Positions 1 through 6,511 of a DNA stretch of 13,350 nt are shown one piece after another. The position numbers and the translations under genes are program-made. The notes under the pieces were generated by a model, which was not told the origin of the DNA, made no database searches, and saw nothing but the letters and a program-made list of their open reading frames with translations. The DNA is from Azovibrio restrictus (GTDB taxonomy: Bacteria > Pseudomonadota > Gammaproteobacteria > Burkholderiales > Rhodocyclaceae): contig QKDJ01000040.1 of assembly GCA_003252145.1 (NCBI GenBank), forward strand, positions 1 to 13,350, read 5' to 3'. Position 1 is the stretch's first letter, and each line of letters opens with the position of its first letter.

Positions 1-779
1 CCATCGTGGGGCACAACGGGGATCTGGATTTCTATCACGGCAGCCTGCGGGCCAAGGATGACAACGGGGATCTGATCTTCGATGGGGTGGATTACCAGAG
101 CTACGACAGCATTCTGGAAGAAGAGGTGAAGTCCTGGAGCTACATGAAATTCCCTTTCATCAAGTCTCTGGGCAAGGAAAAGGGCTGGTACAAGGTGGGG
201 CCCCTGGCTCGGGTGCAAAACTGCAACCAGATTCCCACGCCCTTTGCCGAGGCGGAGCGGCGGGAGTTTGTGGATTACGCGGGGGGCACACCCATGCACG
301 CGCCTCTGGCCTTCCATTGGACCCGCATGATCGAAATGCTCCACGCTGCGGAAGTGATCAAGGAACTGCTGCACGATCCAGATATCACCGGCAGTGAGCT
401 GATGGCCACTGGCGCTCGTCAGCAGGAGGGGGTAGGGGTCATCGAGGCACCTCGGGGAACCCTGTTCCATCACTATCAGGTGGATGAGAATGATCTGGTC
501 ACCATGTGCAATCTGATCGTGTCCACCACCAATAACAATCAGGCCATGAACGAGGCCGTGCGCCATGTGGCCAAGCGTTACCTGCATGGTCGGGAAGTAA
601 CTGAAGGATTGTTGAATCACATTGAAGTGGCCATCCGGGCTTTTGACCCCTGTCTTTCCTGCGCTACCCACGCCTTAGGCAAGATGCCTCTGGAAGTGGA
701 GTTACTGGATGCGCAAGGATCTGAGCTGGATCGTCTGGCCCGCAACGGAGATGGCAGCTTTTGCGCGACATTGGGGTAA
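1..779 (+). CDS. hoxH: NAD-reducing hydrogenase large subunit HoxH, 3' part (5' truncated by window)
   Basis: This is the C-terminal part, about 258 residues, of a [NiFe]-hydrogenase large subunit of the bidirectional/NAD-linked (HoxH) type, which oxidises H2 in the cytoplasm. The reading frame is open from base 3, so the gene starts outside the window. The second nickel-binding motif, DPCLSCATH, is intact; its two cysteines are the usual Ni/Fe ligands. The 35 residues after the His (starting ALGKMPLEVEL) are the C-terminal extension that a maturation endopeptidase removes once nickel is inserted, so the product is a proenzyme. The segment with SWSYMKFPF and GWYKVGPLARV is also typical of HoxH. 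The next gene is the matching protease hoxW, 51 bases downstream on the same strand. No key residue is missing in the visible part. Family assignment is firm; assignment to HoxH rather than a related soluble group 3 subunit rests on overall similarity as I remember the family. Confidence 0.93.
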   Translation, partial: IVGHNGDLDFYHGSLRAKDDNGDLIFDGVDYQSYDSILEEEVKSWSYMKFPFIKSLGKEKGWYKVGPLARVQNCNQIPTPFAEAERREFVDYAGGTPMHAPLAFHWTRMIEMLHAAEVIKELLHDPDITGSELMATGARQQEGVGVIEAPRGTLFHHYQVDENDLVTMCNLIVSTTNNNQAMNEAVRHVAKRYLHGREVTEGLLNHIEVAIRAFDPCLSCATHALGKMPLEVELLDAQGSELDRLARNGDGSFCATLG

Positions 780-830
780 GGCAGTTGGGGTGTGAGGTCA
801 GACATCGGGTCGAGGGAGGATAAAAAAGCT

Positions 831-1316
831 ATGCGGCCCGATGTTGTGATCTTTGCCATTGGTAATCCCAGTCGGGGCGATGACGCCCTGGGGCCGCTCC
901 TGATGGCGCGCCTGCAGGCCTGGTTGCCTCAACAACCCAATGGTTTTCGTTTTGAGCTGGTGGAGGATTTCCAGTTACAGGTGGAGCATGCCCTGGATCT
1001 GGAAGAGAAATCCCTGGCCCTGTTCATCGATGCGGGTAGTGGTACGCCCGCTCCCTATTGTTTCGGGCCGATCAAGGCCGCAGCTGATTTTGCCCATACC
1101 TCCCACGCCCTGGGTCCGGAAACGGTATTGCATGTTTATGAGCAGGTGCAGAAGTGTCAGCCTCCATCCGCTTATGTGCTTTGCGTACGGGGAGAGTCTT
1201 TTGAGCTGGGGGAACCTCTGTCTGAGGCGGCAGAGGGCTACATGAATTCAGCCTGGGCGCACCTGCAGGAACTTTGTGTTCAAGCCTCAGATGAGGCCTG
1301 GAGTCAGTTGGTCTGA
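831..1316 (+). CDS. hoxW: Hydrogenase maturation protease HoxW
   Basis: A 161-residue endopeptidase of the HyaD/HybD/HycI/HoxW family. It clips the C-terminal extension of the hydrogenase large subunit after nickel insertion. The N-terminal signature GNPSRGDDALGP (residues 11-22) is clear. Asp18, Asp67 (in FIDAG) and His92 (in TSHALGP) fall where HybD has its nickel-sensing ligands Glu16, Asp62 and His93. I chose the ATG at 831 because AGGGAGGA (813-820) sits 10 bases before it and it places the signature at the usual distance from the N-terminus. An in-frame GTG at 792 would add 13 residues without family support. It directly follows hoxH, so its substrate is almost certainly that protein. 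A strong hairpin terminator follows its stop. Confidence 0.92.
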   Translation: MRPDVVIFAIGNPSRGDDALGPLLMARLQAWLPQQPNGFRFELVEDFQLQVEHALDLEEKSLALFIDAGSGTPAPYCFGPIKAAADFAHTSHALGPETVLHVYEQVQKCQPPSAYVLCVRGESFELGEPLSEAAEGYMNSAWAHLQELCVQASDEAWSQLV

Positions 1317-1334
1317 AAACGGTGCTTACCGTTG

Positions 1335-1371
1335 AAGTAAAAAGGGCGGCTTAAGGCCGCCCTTTTTACTT
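1335..1371. terminator. Bidirectional rho-independent terminator between hoxW and uspA
   Basis: A perfect 16-bp inverted repeat: left arm 1335-1350 (AAGTAAAAAGGGCGGC), loop TTAAG, right arm 1356-1371. The GC core is flanked by an A-tract on the left and a T-tract on the right, so it can end transcription from either side. It lies between the convergent hoxW and uspA genes. Confidence 0.9.
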
Positions 1372-1383
1372 AGGGATAAGTGC

Positions 1384-1827
1384 TCAACGATAAACGAGCA
1401 CGGGAATCTTGGAGTGGGTCAGTACCTTGTTGGTCTCGCTGCCCAGCAGCAGACCGCTGATGCCCTTGCGACCATGGGAGGCCATGAAGATCAGATCGCA
1501 GCCAGATTTTTCGGCGGCCTCGATGATGGCTTCATAAGGGATGTCGCTGGTGGCGCTGGTGACTTGGCAATCAACTCCGGCAGTCTTGCATTCGGCGGTT
1601 ACGAAATCCAGGACTTCCTCGGCCTGTTGATCGGCCATTTCCGCAAATTTTTCCGGAGTGGTGGGGTCGATCAGGGCGCCTTCTCCGAAATAGGTGACCG
1701 GATATTCTGGCTTGGCAAAAAAGGCGGTGACCCGGGCGCCGGCTTCCTTGGCAAAGGAAATGGCACGACGGACGGCATCCTGGGAAAGCTGGGAACCATC
1801 GGTGGGTACCAGAATGTGTTTGAACAT
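1384..1827 (-). CDS. uspA: Universal stress protein, UspA family
   Basis: A 147-residue single-domain Usp protein, full length for the family. It begins MFKHILVPTDGS, the usual first beta strand with the nucleotide-contacting Asp. Near the C-terminus it has ASHGRKGISGLLLGS, which matches the ATP-binding pattern G-2x-G-9x-G(S/T) of the ATP-binding Usp class, with Ala in place of the first Gly, a common variant in proteobacteria. It ends with the typical strand IPVLVYR. The start is supported by AAGGAGG on the minus strand (bases 1836-1842), 8 bases before the ATG. A TATAAC hexamer on the minus strand (1863-1868) could be its -10 box, without a good -35. It is divergent from phaC and convergent with hoxW. 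Usp proteins help cells survive starvation, anoxia and other stress; the specific role here is unknown. Confidence 0.9.
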   Translation of the reverse strand: MFKHILVPTDGSQLSQDAVRRAISFAKEAGARVTAFFAKPEYPVTYFGEGALIDPTTPEKFAEMADQQAEEVLDFVTAECKTAGVDCQVTSATSDIPYEAIIEAAEKSGCDLIFMASHGRKGISGLLLGSETNKVLTHSKIPVLVYR

Positions 1828-1922
1828 GATTTTGTCCTCCTTGAAATTGTGTTGCGCCGGGCGTTATAGGGCCATCCTACCGCACCGGGTTGGGAAATCA
1901 AGCCGCTTGGTTATTGTGCCTG

Positions 1923-1931
1923 TGGTATAAA
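1923..1931 (+). promoter_or_regulatory. Candidate extended -10 promoter element for phaC
   Basis: TGGTATAAA (1923-1931) is an extended -10 element (TG-n-TATAAA). It lies about 28 bases before the phaC start codon and within the divergent uspA-phaC gap. No good -35 box is visible at 16-18 bases, which is tolerated by extended -10 promoters. The ribosome binding site GGAG (1948-1951) follows. Confidence 0.4.
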
Positions 1932-1959
1932 AGTGGTTCGCTAATATGGAGCCAGAACC

Positions 1960-3714
1960 ATGAGTGCCAGCGTGCCATCATCCAAGGATCACAAGGGATT
2001 TGACCTGAGTATTTCAAGCCCGATGGAGCTGTTCAGCGAAAGTCTCGGGAAGCACCTGGATCCTTTTGGCGTCACCACCTCCATGCTCAATGCCCAGATG
2101 GCGTGGCTCATGCATCCCCAGGAGATGATGCGGGCCACTTCCTCCCTGTCTGGGGACCTGATTGCCTTGCAAGCCCACGTGATGCGTCGGGCTTTTGGCA
2201 TATCCTCCCAGGATGTGGTGCAGCCCAATGCCGATGATGCCCGCTTCGCCGAGCCCGTATGGGAGAACTCGCCCACCTGGGACATCATCAAGGAATGGTA
2301 TCTGGCCTTCACCCACCGGCTCCAGGACATGTATTTCGAGACTCCAGGGCTTTCAGATAGAGAACGTAGGCGTGCTGCTTTCTGGCTGCGTAAATGGCTT
2401 AATGCCGTGGCGCCTACCAATTTCTTCTGGAGCAATCCGATTGCCCTGAAAAAATATGTGGAGACCCATGGAGAAAGCCTGGGCCAGGGCTTCCGCAATT
2501 TCCTGAGGGATGCCCAGGCACGCAACATCCTCATGGTGGAAGAGGATGCCTTCCAGGTGGGTAAGGATCTGGCTACCACCCCAGGTCAGGTGGTATTCCG
2601 TAATCGCCTGCTGGAGGTGATCCATTACACCCCTACTACCGAGCAGGTGCATTCGGTTCCTATCCTGATCGTTACCCCCTGGATCAACAAGTTCTACATC
2701 CTGGATCTGAATCCCAAGAAGAGCATGATCAAGTATCTGGTGGATCAGGGCTTTTCCGTGTTTGTCACCAGTTGGAAGAATCCTTCGGTGGACATGTCCT
2801 GCATCACCTTTGACGATTATTTGCGTGAAGGCGTGAATGAAGCGGTGGAGATGGTCCGGGATTATTGCAAGGTGCCCAAGCTGCATCTGACCGGTTACTG
2901 CATTGGTGGCACCCTGGTGTCCTCCTACATGGCCTGGGCCAACCGTCAGTTCGGGGAGGACAAGATGCCCGTGGCGGACTGGACCTTGTTTACCACCCTG
3001 ACTGATTTCTCCCACCCGGGGGATATCGAGGTTTTCATTGACGAAGCCAGCATCAAGGCTCTGGAAGAGTCCATGGCCAAGAAGGGTTACCTGGATGGTG
3101 GCGAAATGGCCTCCGCCTTCCGTATGCTGCGCTCCAACAGCCTGGTTTGGCATTACTGGGTGCATAGCTATCTGTACGGGGAATCGCTACCCCCCTTCGA
3201 TGTGCTGTTCTGGAACATGGATACCACCCGCATGCCCTACGCCATGCATAGCTATTACCTGCGGGAGATGTATCTGAACAACAACCTGATCAAGCGGGAC
3301 AAGCTGACCATTGCCGGTCAGCCCATTGATCTGCGTCGCATCACCCAGCCCCTGTATGCGGTGACGGCGGAGGACGATCACATTGCGCCATGGACCCAGT
3401 GCTTCCGCATCCGCAAATACGTGAATATGTCGGCTCCCGTACGTTTTGTCCTGTCCACCTCGGGTCACATCCTGGGGATCGTCAATCCGCCGGTAAATCC
3501 GCCCAAGCGGGCCTACTGGGCGGGCGAGCCTTTGCCTAATGAGCATAGTGATGAATGGCAGAAGCGTGCCCAGAAGCAGTCTGGGACCTGGTGGGAAGAC
3601 TGGACCCGCTGGTTACGGGAAAGAGGCGGTGAACTTATCGAAGCGAAAGCAGTCTCATCCCGGAAGTATCCGCCCCTAGCGGATGCGCCCGGGACCTACG
3701 TGCTTGAAAAGTAG
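1960..3714 (+). CDS. phaC: Class I poly(3-hydroxyalkanoate) synthase PhaC
   Basis: A 584-residue polyhydroxyalkanoate synthase, close to the roughly 590 residues of class I enzymes. It polymerises 3-hydroxyacyl-CoA on the surface of storage granules. The alpha/beta-hydrolase core has the lipase-box variant GYCIGG with nucleophile Cys314. Asp473 (in AEDDHIAPW) and His503 (in SGHILGIVNPP) complete the catalytic triad, matching C319, D480 and H508 of the Cupriavidus necator enzyme. The N-terminal part (about residues 1-200, with the APTNFFWSNP segment) is the typical PhaC N-domain. The C-terminus (GTWWEDWTRWL) is also family-typical. The start ATG is preceded by GGAG at 1948-1951. No phaA, phaB, phaP or phaR gene lies beside it, so it stands alone. 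A terminator follows the stop. Confidence 0.95.
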   Translation: MSASVPSSKDHKGFDLSISSPMELFSESLGKHLDPFGVTTSMLNAQMAWLMHPQEMMRATSSLSGDLIALQAHVMRRAFGISSQDVVQPNADDARFAEPVWENSPTWDIIKEWYLAFTHRLQDMYFETPGLSDRERRRAAFWLRKWLNAVAPTNFFWSNPIALKKYVETHGESLGQGFRNFLRDAQARNILMVEEDAFQVGKDLATTPGQVVFRNRLLEVIHYTPTTEQVHSVPILIVTPWINKFYILDLNPKKSMIKYLVDQGFSVFVTSWKNPSVDMSCITFDDYLREGVNEAVEMVRDYCKVPKLHLTGYCIGGTLVSSYMAWANRQFGEDKMPVADWTLFTTLTDFSHPGDIEVFIDEASIKALEESMAKKGYLDGGEMASAFRMLRSNSLVWHYWVHSYLYGESLPPFDVLFWNMDTTRMPYAMHSYYLREMYLNNNLIKRDKLTIAGQPIDLRRITQPLYAVTAEDDHIAPWTQCFRIRKYVNMSAPVRFVLSTSGHILGIVNPPVNPPKRAYWAGEPLPNEHSDEWQKRAQKQSGTWWEDWTRWLRERGGELIEAKAVSSRKYPPLADAPGTYVLEK

Positions 3715-3732
3715 GTTTTTATCGCGTCAAAT
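3704..3732 (+). promoter_or_regulatory. Candidate sigma70 promoter for the 3803-6362 unit
   Basis: TTGAAA (3704-3709) and TCAAAT (3727-3732) are separated by 17 bases, matching consensus at 5/6 and 4/6 positions. The -35 box overlaps the last codons of phaC. If used, transcription would begin near 3739, just upstream of the phaC terminator hairpin, which would then sit in the leader of the next gene. This is only a pattern match. Confidence 0.3.
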
Positions 3733-3746
3733 CGCGAATAGTTCAG

Positions 3747-3785
3747 GCGGGAAAGGCTGTTTTCTGCTACCCTTTCCCGCTTTTT
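3747..3785 (+). terminator. Rho-independent terminator after phaC
   Basis: Arms GCGGGAAAGG (3747-3756) and CCTTTCCCGC (3771-3780) pair perfectly over 10 bp with a 14-base loop. TTTTT follows at 3781-3785. It ends 17 bases before the next start codon on the same strand. Confidence 0.82.
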
Positions 3786-3802
3786 AATCTGGTCGTAATC
3801 CA

Positions 3803-4984
3803 ATGTCCGCATCGCCGTCCCCATTCCCTCTGTTGCAAGTGAAAAACAAGTCCCTGCTTCCCATCGTGCAGGGCGGTATGGGAGTGGGTATTTCGGCCCG
3901 AAAACTGGCAGGTTCCGTAGCGGCTGAGAACGCCGTGGGTACTGTGGCCAGCGTGGATTTGCGCCGCCATCACCCGGACTTGATGGAAATGACCTCCCGG
4001 ATCAAGGATCGGGATGCCAACAAGGAAGCCATCTGGAAGGCCAACTGTATTGCCCTGGACCGGGAAATCAAGGGCGCTCAAGAGATTGCACAGGGGCGGG
4101 GGCTGATTGCCGTCAATGTAATGCGGGCCGTGTCCCAGTATCAGGAATACGTGCGCCAATCCTGTGAATCCGGTGCCGATGCCATCGTGATGGGGGCTGG
4201 TTTGCCTCTGGATCTGCCTGAGCTGACCGCTGACTTTCCTCACGTGGCCCTGTTCCCCATTCTTTCCGATGTGCGCGGCGTGGTGCTGACCCTGAAGAAG
4301 TGGATGCGCAAGAACAAGCTGCCGGACGCCATCGTGATCGAGCATCCTGCTCATGCCGGGGGCCATCTGGGCGCCGCCAAGAAAGATGAGCTGGAACATG
4401 AGCGCTTCGATTTCGAGGTGGTGATTCCCGGTGTATTGCAAGCCTACAAGGAACTGGGCATCGAATCCGAGAATATCCCCATCATTCCTGCTGGTGGCAT
4501 CAACAGCTACGAAAAAGTCCAGGACATGTTCAAGCTGGGCGCTTCTGGCGTGCAGTTGGGCACCGCTTTTGCAGTGGCCGAGGAAGGTGACGCCCATATC
4601 GAATTCAAGAAGATTCTCGCCGGGGCCAAGCGTGAGGACGTGGTGGAATTCATGAGCTGTGCCGGCCTGCCGGCACGGGCCGTGCGTACGCCCTGGCTGG
4701 AAAAATACCTGGCTCGGGAAGAACATTTGATGAAGGCCGCAGAAACCAAGGATCATCAGTGCACCCTGGCGTGGGACTGTCTGGTATCTTGTGGTCTACG
4801 GGATGCAAATCCTAAGCACGGCCAGTTCTGTATTGACCATCAACTGGCGGCTGCCGTGCGTGGGGATGTACAAAAGGGGCTATTCTTCCGAGGTAAGGCT
4901 TCCTTGCCTTTTGGTTCAGCCATCCGTCCCGTCCATGAACTGATTCATTACTTGCTGACCGGGGAAAAACCTCTTCTGGCATGA
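3803..4984 (+). CDS. Nitronate monooxygenase / FabK-like flavin oxidoreductase family protein
   Basis: A 393-residue FMN-dependent TIM-barrel protein of the 2-nitropropane dioxygenase/FabK family. The first strand and FMN loop read PIVQGGMGVGIS (residues 20-31). HAGGHLG (184-190) contains His188, at the place of the catalytic His of nitronate monooxygenases. IIPAGGINS (227-235) and GVQLGTAF (249-256) form the phosphate-binding end of the barrel. The QGGMGVGIS subgroup includes many proteins of untested activity, so nitronate oxidation is not certain; an enoyl reductase-like or other flavin role is possible. The C-terminus carries an extra cysteine set, Cys320, Cys326, Cys330 and Cys343 (C-x5-C-x3-C-x12-C), that could bind metal. 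No good ribosome binding site precedes this ATG. Its stop overlaps the next start as ATGA (4981-4984), implying translational coupling with the chemoreceptor-like gene. Confidence 0.85.
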   Translation: MSASPSPFPLLQVKNKSLLPIVQGGMGVGISARKLAGSVAAENAVGTVASVDLRRHHPDLMEMTSRIKDRDANKEAIWKANCIALDREIKGAQEIAQGRGLIAVNVMRAVSQYQEYVRQSCESGADAIVMGAGLPLDLPELTADFPHVALFPILSDVRGVVLTLKKWMRKNKLPDAIVIEHPAHAGGHLGAAKKDELEHERFDFEVVIPGVLQAYKELGIESENIPIIPAGGINSYEKVQDMFKLGASGVQLGTAFAVAEEGDAHIEFKKILAGAKREDVVEFMSCAGLPARAVRTPWLEKYLAREEHLMKAAETKDHQCTLAWDCLVSCGLRDANPKHGQFCIDHQLAAAVRGDVQKGLFFRGKASLPFGSAIRPVHELIHYLLTGEKPLLA

Positions 4985-5613
4985 CACAGAACCCGTCCAT
5001 CGGTATCTCCCAATCTCGGGCCTCCACCGCAGGCCAGGATTTGGTTCGTATCGTGCGCATCAACGAGGAAATTAAATCCATCGTTGCCGTGGCATTCAAG
5101 ATCAACATCATGGCCTTGAATGCCATTTTTCTTGCCAAGCGGGCAGGTACGACAGCCCTTGGGTTCGGTGTGCTATCCAACGAACTGCGGGTGTTTTCCC
5201 AGGACCTCAAGAGTGCCATGGGTGGTTTGAGTGGCGTGATCCACGAGGCAGTTACCGAGGTGTCGGTAGTGCTCAAAGATCAACGCCTCATTAGTTTGCT
5301 CAACCGTGCTCAGGAAGAAAGCGGCGGTAACGCCCGGGTGGCGGCAGCACTGGAATTGCGCCAGAAACAGATGGTCGAGCATCAGAGCCAACTGAGGGCC
5401 CATAGACGTCAGCTCAAGATGGTGATGGAAAATGTGGCCCAGTTGGTGGAGTTGGGCGGTGTGCTGGCCAAGTCAGCCAAGATTGAGGCCGCTTATGGTC
5501 AGGGGTTTTCCAATGCCCTGGGCCAGGTATCCGGCGAATTTGACGGGGTGGTGGAAGATATCCGTCATTCCCTGGTGAATTTGAACAAGTCCGAATTTTT
5601 CCTCCAGAGGTAG
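4981..5613 (+). CDS. Short cytoplasmic chemoreceptor-like protein (divergent MCP signalling tip)
   Basis: A 210-residue protein with no signal peptide or membrane segment and mostly helical, heptad-like sequence. Residues 38-73 align without gaps to the hairpin tip of methyl-accepting chemotaxis proteins: AFKINIMALNAIFLAKRAG, then GFGVLSNELRVFS, against the consensus A-x-QTNLLALNAAIEAARAGE, then GFAVVAxEVRxLA. The positions of Tsr N376, N381 and R388 are kept. The positions of E385 and E391 are Leu and Thr, and Gln374 is Lys. A second stretch (about 162-194, AKIEAAYGQGF then SGEFDGVVEDI) faintly resembles another tip. There is no sensor or HAMP domain. The gene starts inside the stop of the upstream flavoenzyme gene and is followed 8 bases later by the ODP-like gene, a partner known for sensor-less receptors. 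I infer a signalling role; binding to CheA or CheW is doubtful given the tip changes. Confidence 0.7.
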   Translation: MTQNPSIGISQSRASTAGQDLVRIVRINEEIKSIVAVAFKINIMALNAIFLAKRAGTTALGFGVLSNELRVFSQDLKSAMGGLSGVIHEAVTEVSVVLKDQRLISLLNRAQEESGGNARVAAALELRQKQMVEHQSQLRAHRRQLKMVMENVAQLVELGGVLAKSAKIEAAYGQGFSNALGQVSGEFDGVVEDIRHSLVNLNKSEFFLQR

Positions 5614-5621
5614 AGTGATCC

Positions 5622-6362
5622 ATGAAGGCGACCCAATGTTTTTATCAGGATGGTGAGCACAAGTGGGTGGCTATCGTGCGGGATCCGGCGCGGCCCGACT
5701 GCCTGATTGATACCAATGAATATCTGGTCAGCTACAACGGTTCCGGTCTGCTCCTGGATCCGGGCGGTGCCGAAATCTTTCCCGCTGTCTTTTCCGCCCT
5801 GTCTGCCGAATTCGACCCCGCTGCTTTGACGGGCCTGTTTGCCTCCCATCAGGATCCGGACATCATTTCCTCTCTAGCCCTGTGGCTGGAATTCAATCCC
5901 AAGCTGCCCTGTTACGTGAGCTGGCTCTGGGCTTCCTTCATTCCACACTTTGGCGGCAGCGCCGAGACCTTCGTGGCCATTCCCGACGAGGGGATGGAAA
6001 TCAATTTGAATGGCCTGAATCTGCAGGCTATTCCTGCCCACTACCTGCACGCCTCCGGCAACTTCCATCTCTATGACGCCAAGGCCAAGGTGCTGTTTTC
6101 TGGTGACGTGGGGGCGGCTTTGTTGCCGGCCAAATCCGATAATCTGTTCGTGGAAAATTTCGATGCCCATATCCGCCACGCAGAGGCTTTTCACCGGCGC
6201 TGGATGGGCTCCAATGAGGCCAAGCGGGCCTGGTGCGAGCGGGTCTCACGCCTGAATATTGACATGCTCTGTCCTCAACATGGCGCCATTTACCAGGGGG
6301 CGGATGTGGAACGCTTCATCAATTGGTTTGATGGCCTGAGGGTAGGCGTGGCCGTTGGTTAA
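5622..6362 (+). CDS. ODP-like di-iron protein (metallo-beta-lactamase fold, flavodiiron family without flavodoxin)
   Basis: A 246-residue protein matching the di-iron beta-lactamase domain of flavodiiron proteins, with no flavodoxin domain, the layout of the oxygen-binding di-iron protein ODP. The metal ligand set is visible: His76, Asp78 and Asp80 in ASHQDPDI (the family HxExDH with Glu to Asp and the final His replaced by Ile), His143 in PAHYLHASGNFHLYD, Asp162 in LFSGDVGAA, and His220 in PQHGAIYQG. The N-terminal strands DTNEYLVSYNG and GLLLDPGG are typical. Without a flavodoxin domain it is unlikely to be an O2 or NO reductase by itself; sensing is more likely. ODP of Treponema denticola binds O2 and modulates chemotaxis through a cytoplasmic receptor. 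Here a receptor-like gene lies 8 bases upstream, which supports the same pairing. AGAGG (5606-5610) is the likely ribosome binding site, overlapping the previous stop. Confidence 0.82.
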   Translation: MKATQCFYQDGEHKWVAIVRDPARPDCLIDTNEYLVSYNGSGLLLDPGGAEIFPAVFSALSAEFDPAALTGLFASHQDPDIISSLALWLEFNPKLPCYVSWLWASFIPHFGGSAETFVAIPDEGMEINLNGLNLQAIPAHYLHASGNFHLYDAKAKVLFSGDVGAALLPAKSDNLFVENFDAHIRHAEAFHRRWMGSNEAKRAWCERVSRLNIDMLCPQHGAIYQGADVERFINWFDGLRVGVAVG

Positions 6363-6386
6363 GGCCTGAGCCAAGGGTCATGTTGT

Positions 6387-6416
6387 GAGAAAGCCGGGAA
6401 AATTCCCGGCTTCTTC
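6387..6416 (+). terminator. Rho-independent terminator after the ODP-like gene
   Basis: The core arms AAGCCGGG (6391-6398) and CCCGGCTT (6405-6412) enclose a 6-base loop. Pairing extends outward to 12 positions with one mismatch and one G-T pair. The following CTTCATTT is only moderately T-rich. It separates the 3803-6362 unit from the FNR-controlled nnrS promoter. Confidence 0.65.
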
Positions 6417-6441
6417 ATTTGTGGCGTTGGTTTTTCTCACT

Positions 6442-6483
6442 TTGATAGGTATCAAGGTTTGCTCGTGACGCCTTTCGCACAAT
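6442..6483 (+). promoter_or_regulatory. FNR/ANR-type activator box and -10 element of nnrS
   Basis: TTGATAGGTATCAA (6442-6455) is a perfect match to the FNR-family consensus TTGAT-n4-ATCAA. Its centre is at 6448.5. CACAAT (6478-6483) matches 4 of 6 bases of the -10 consensus and lies exactly where a class II promoter with the box at -41.5 would have it, predicting transcription start near 6490. This puts the nnrS promoter under oxygen-responsive (FNR/ANR) or NO-responsive (DNR-like) control; these regulators share the site and cannot be told apart here. Confidence 0.85.
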
Positions 6484-6511
6484 GCCCACAGATTTTCTGT
6501 GGAGAGCCTTT

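Noticed and set aside
792..830. GTG start for hoxW adding 13 residues
   Set aside because: The ATG at 831 has a strong AGGGAGGA and gives the usual distance to the GNPSRGDD motif.
1888..1901. Possible FNR site in the uspA-phaC gap (TTGAT half on the minus strand)
   Set aside because: Only one half-site matches; the opposite half is essentially unrelated and the position relative to the candidate uspA -10 is about -38.5 rather than -41.5.
2353..3165. A 270-codon minus-strand open frame inside phaC
   Set aside because: It is antisense to the catalytic core of PhaC, and its composition is that of a shadow frame.
3721..3737. Short direct repeat ATCGCG after phaC
   Set aside because: Two 6-base copies in 17 bases with no other structure can occur by chance.
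3767..4756. A 329-codon minus-strand open frame opposite the flavoenzyme gene
   Set aside because: The plus frame encodes a clear TIM-barrel flavoprotein with all family motifs; the antisense frame has low-complexity His/Gly/Gln-rich content typical of a GC-rich shadow and no ribosome binding site that I could see.
6482..6511. Upstream ATG start for nnrS
   Set aside because: It lacks a ribosome binding site and would lie upstream of the transcription start predicted from the FNR box; the ATG at 6512 has GGAG at good spacing.
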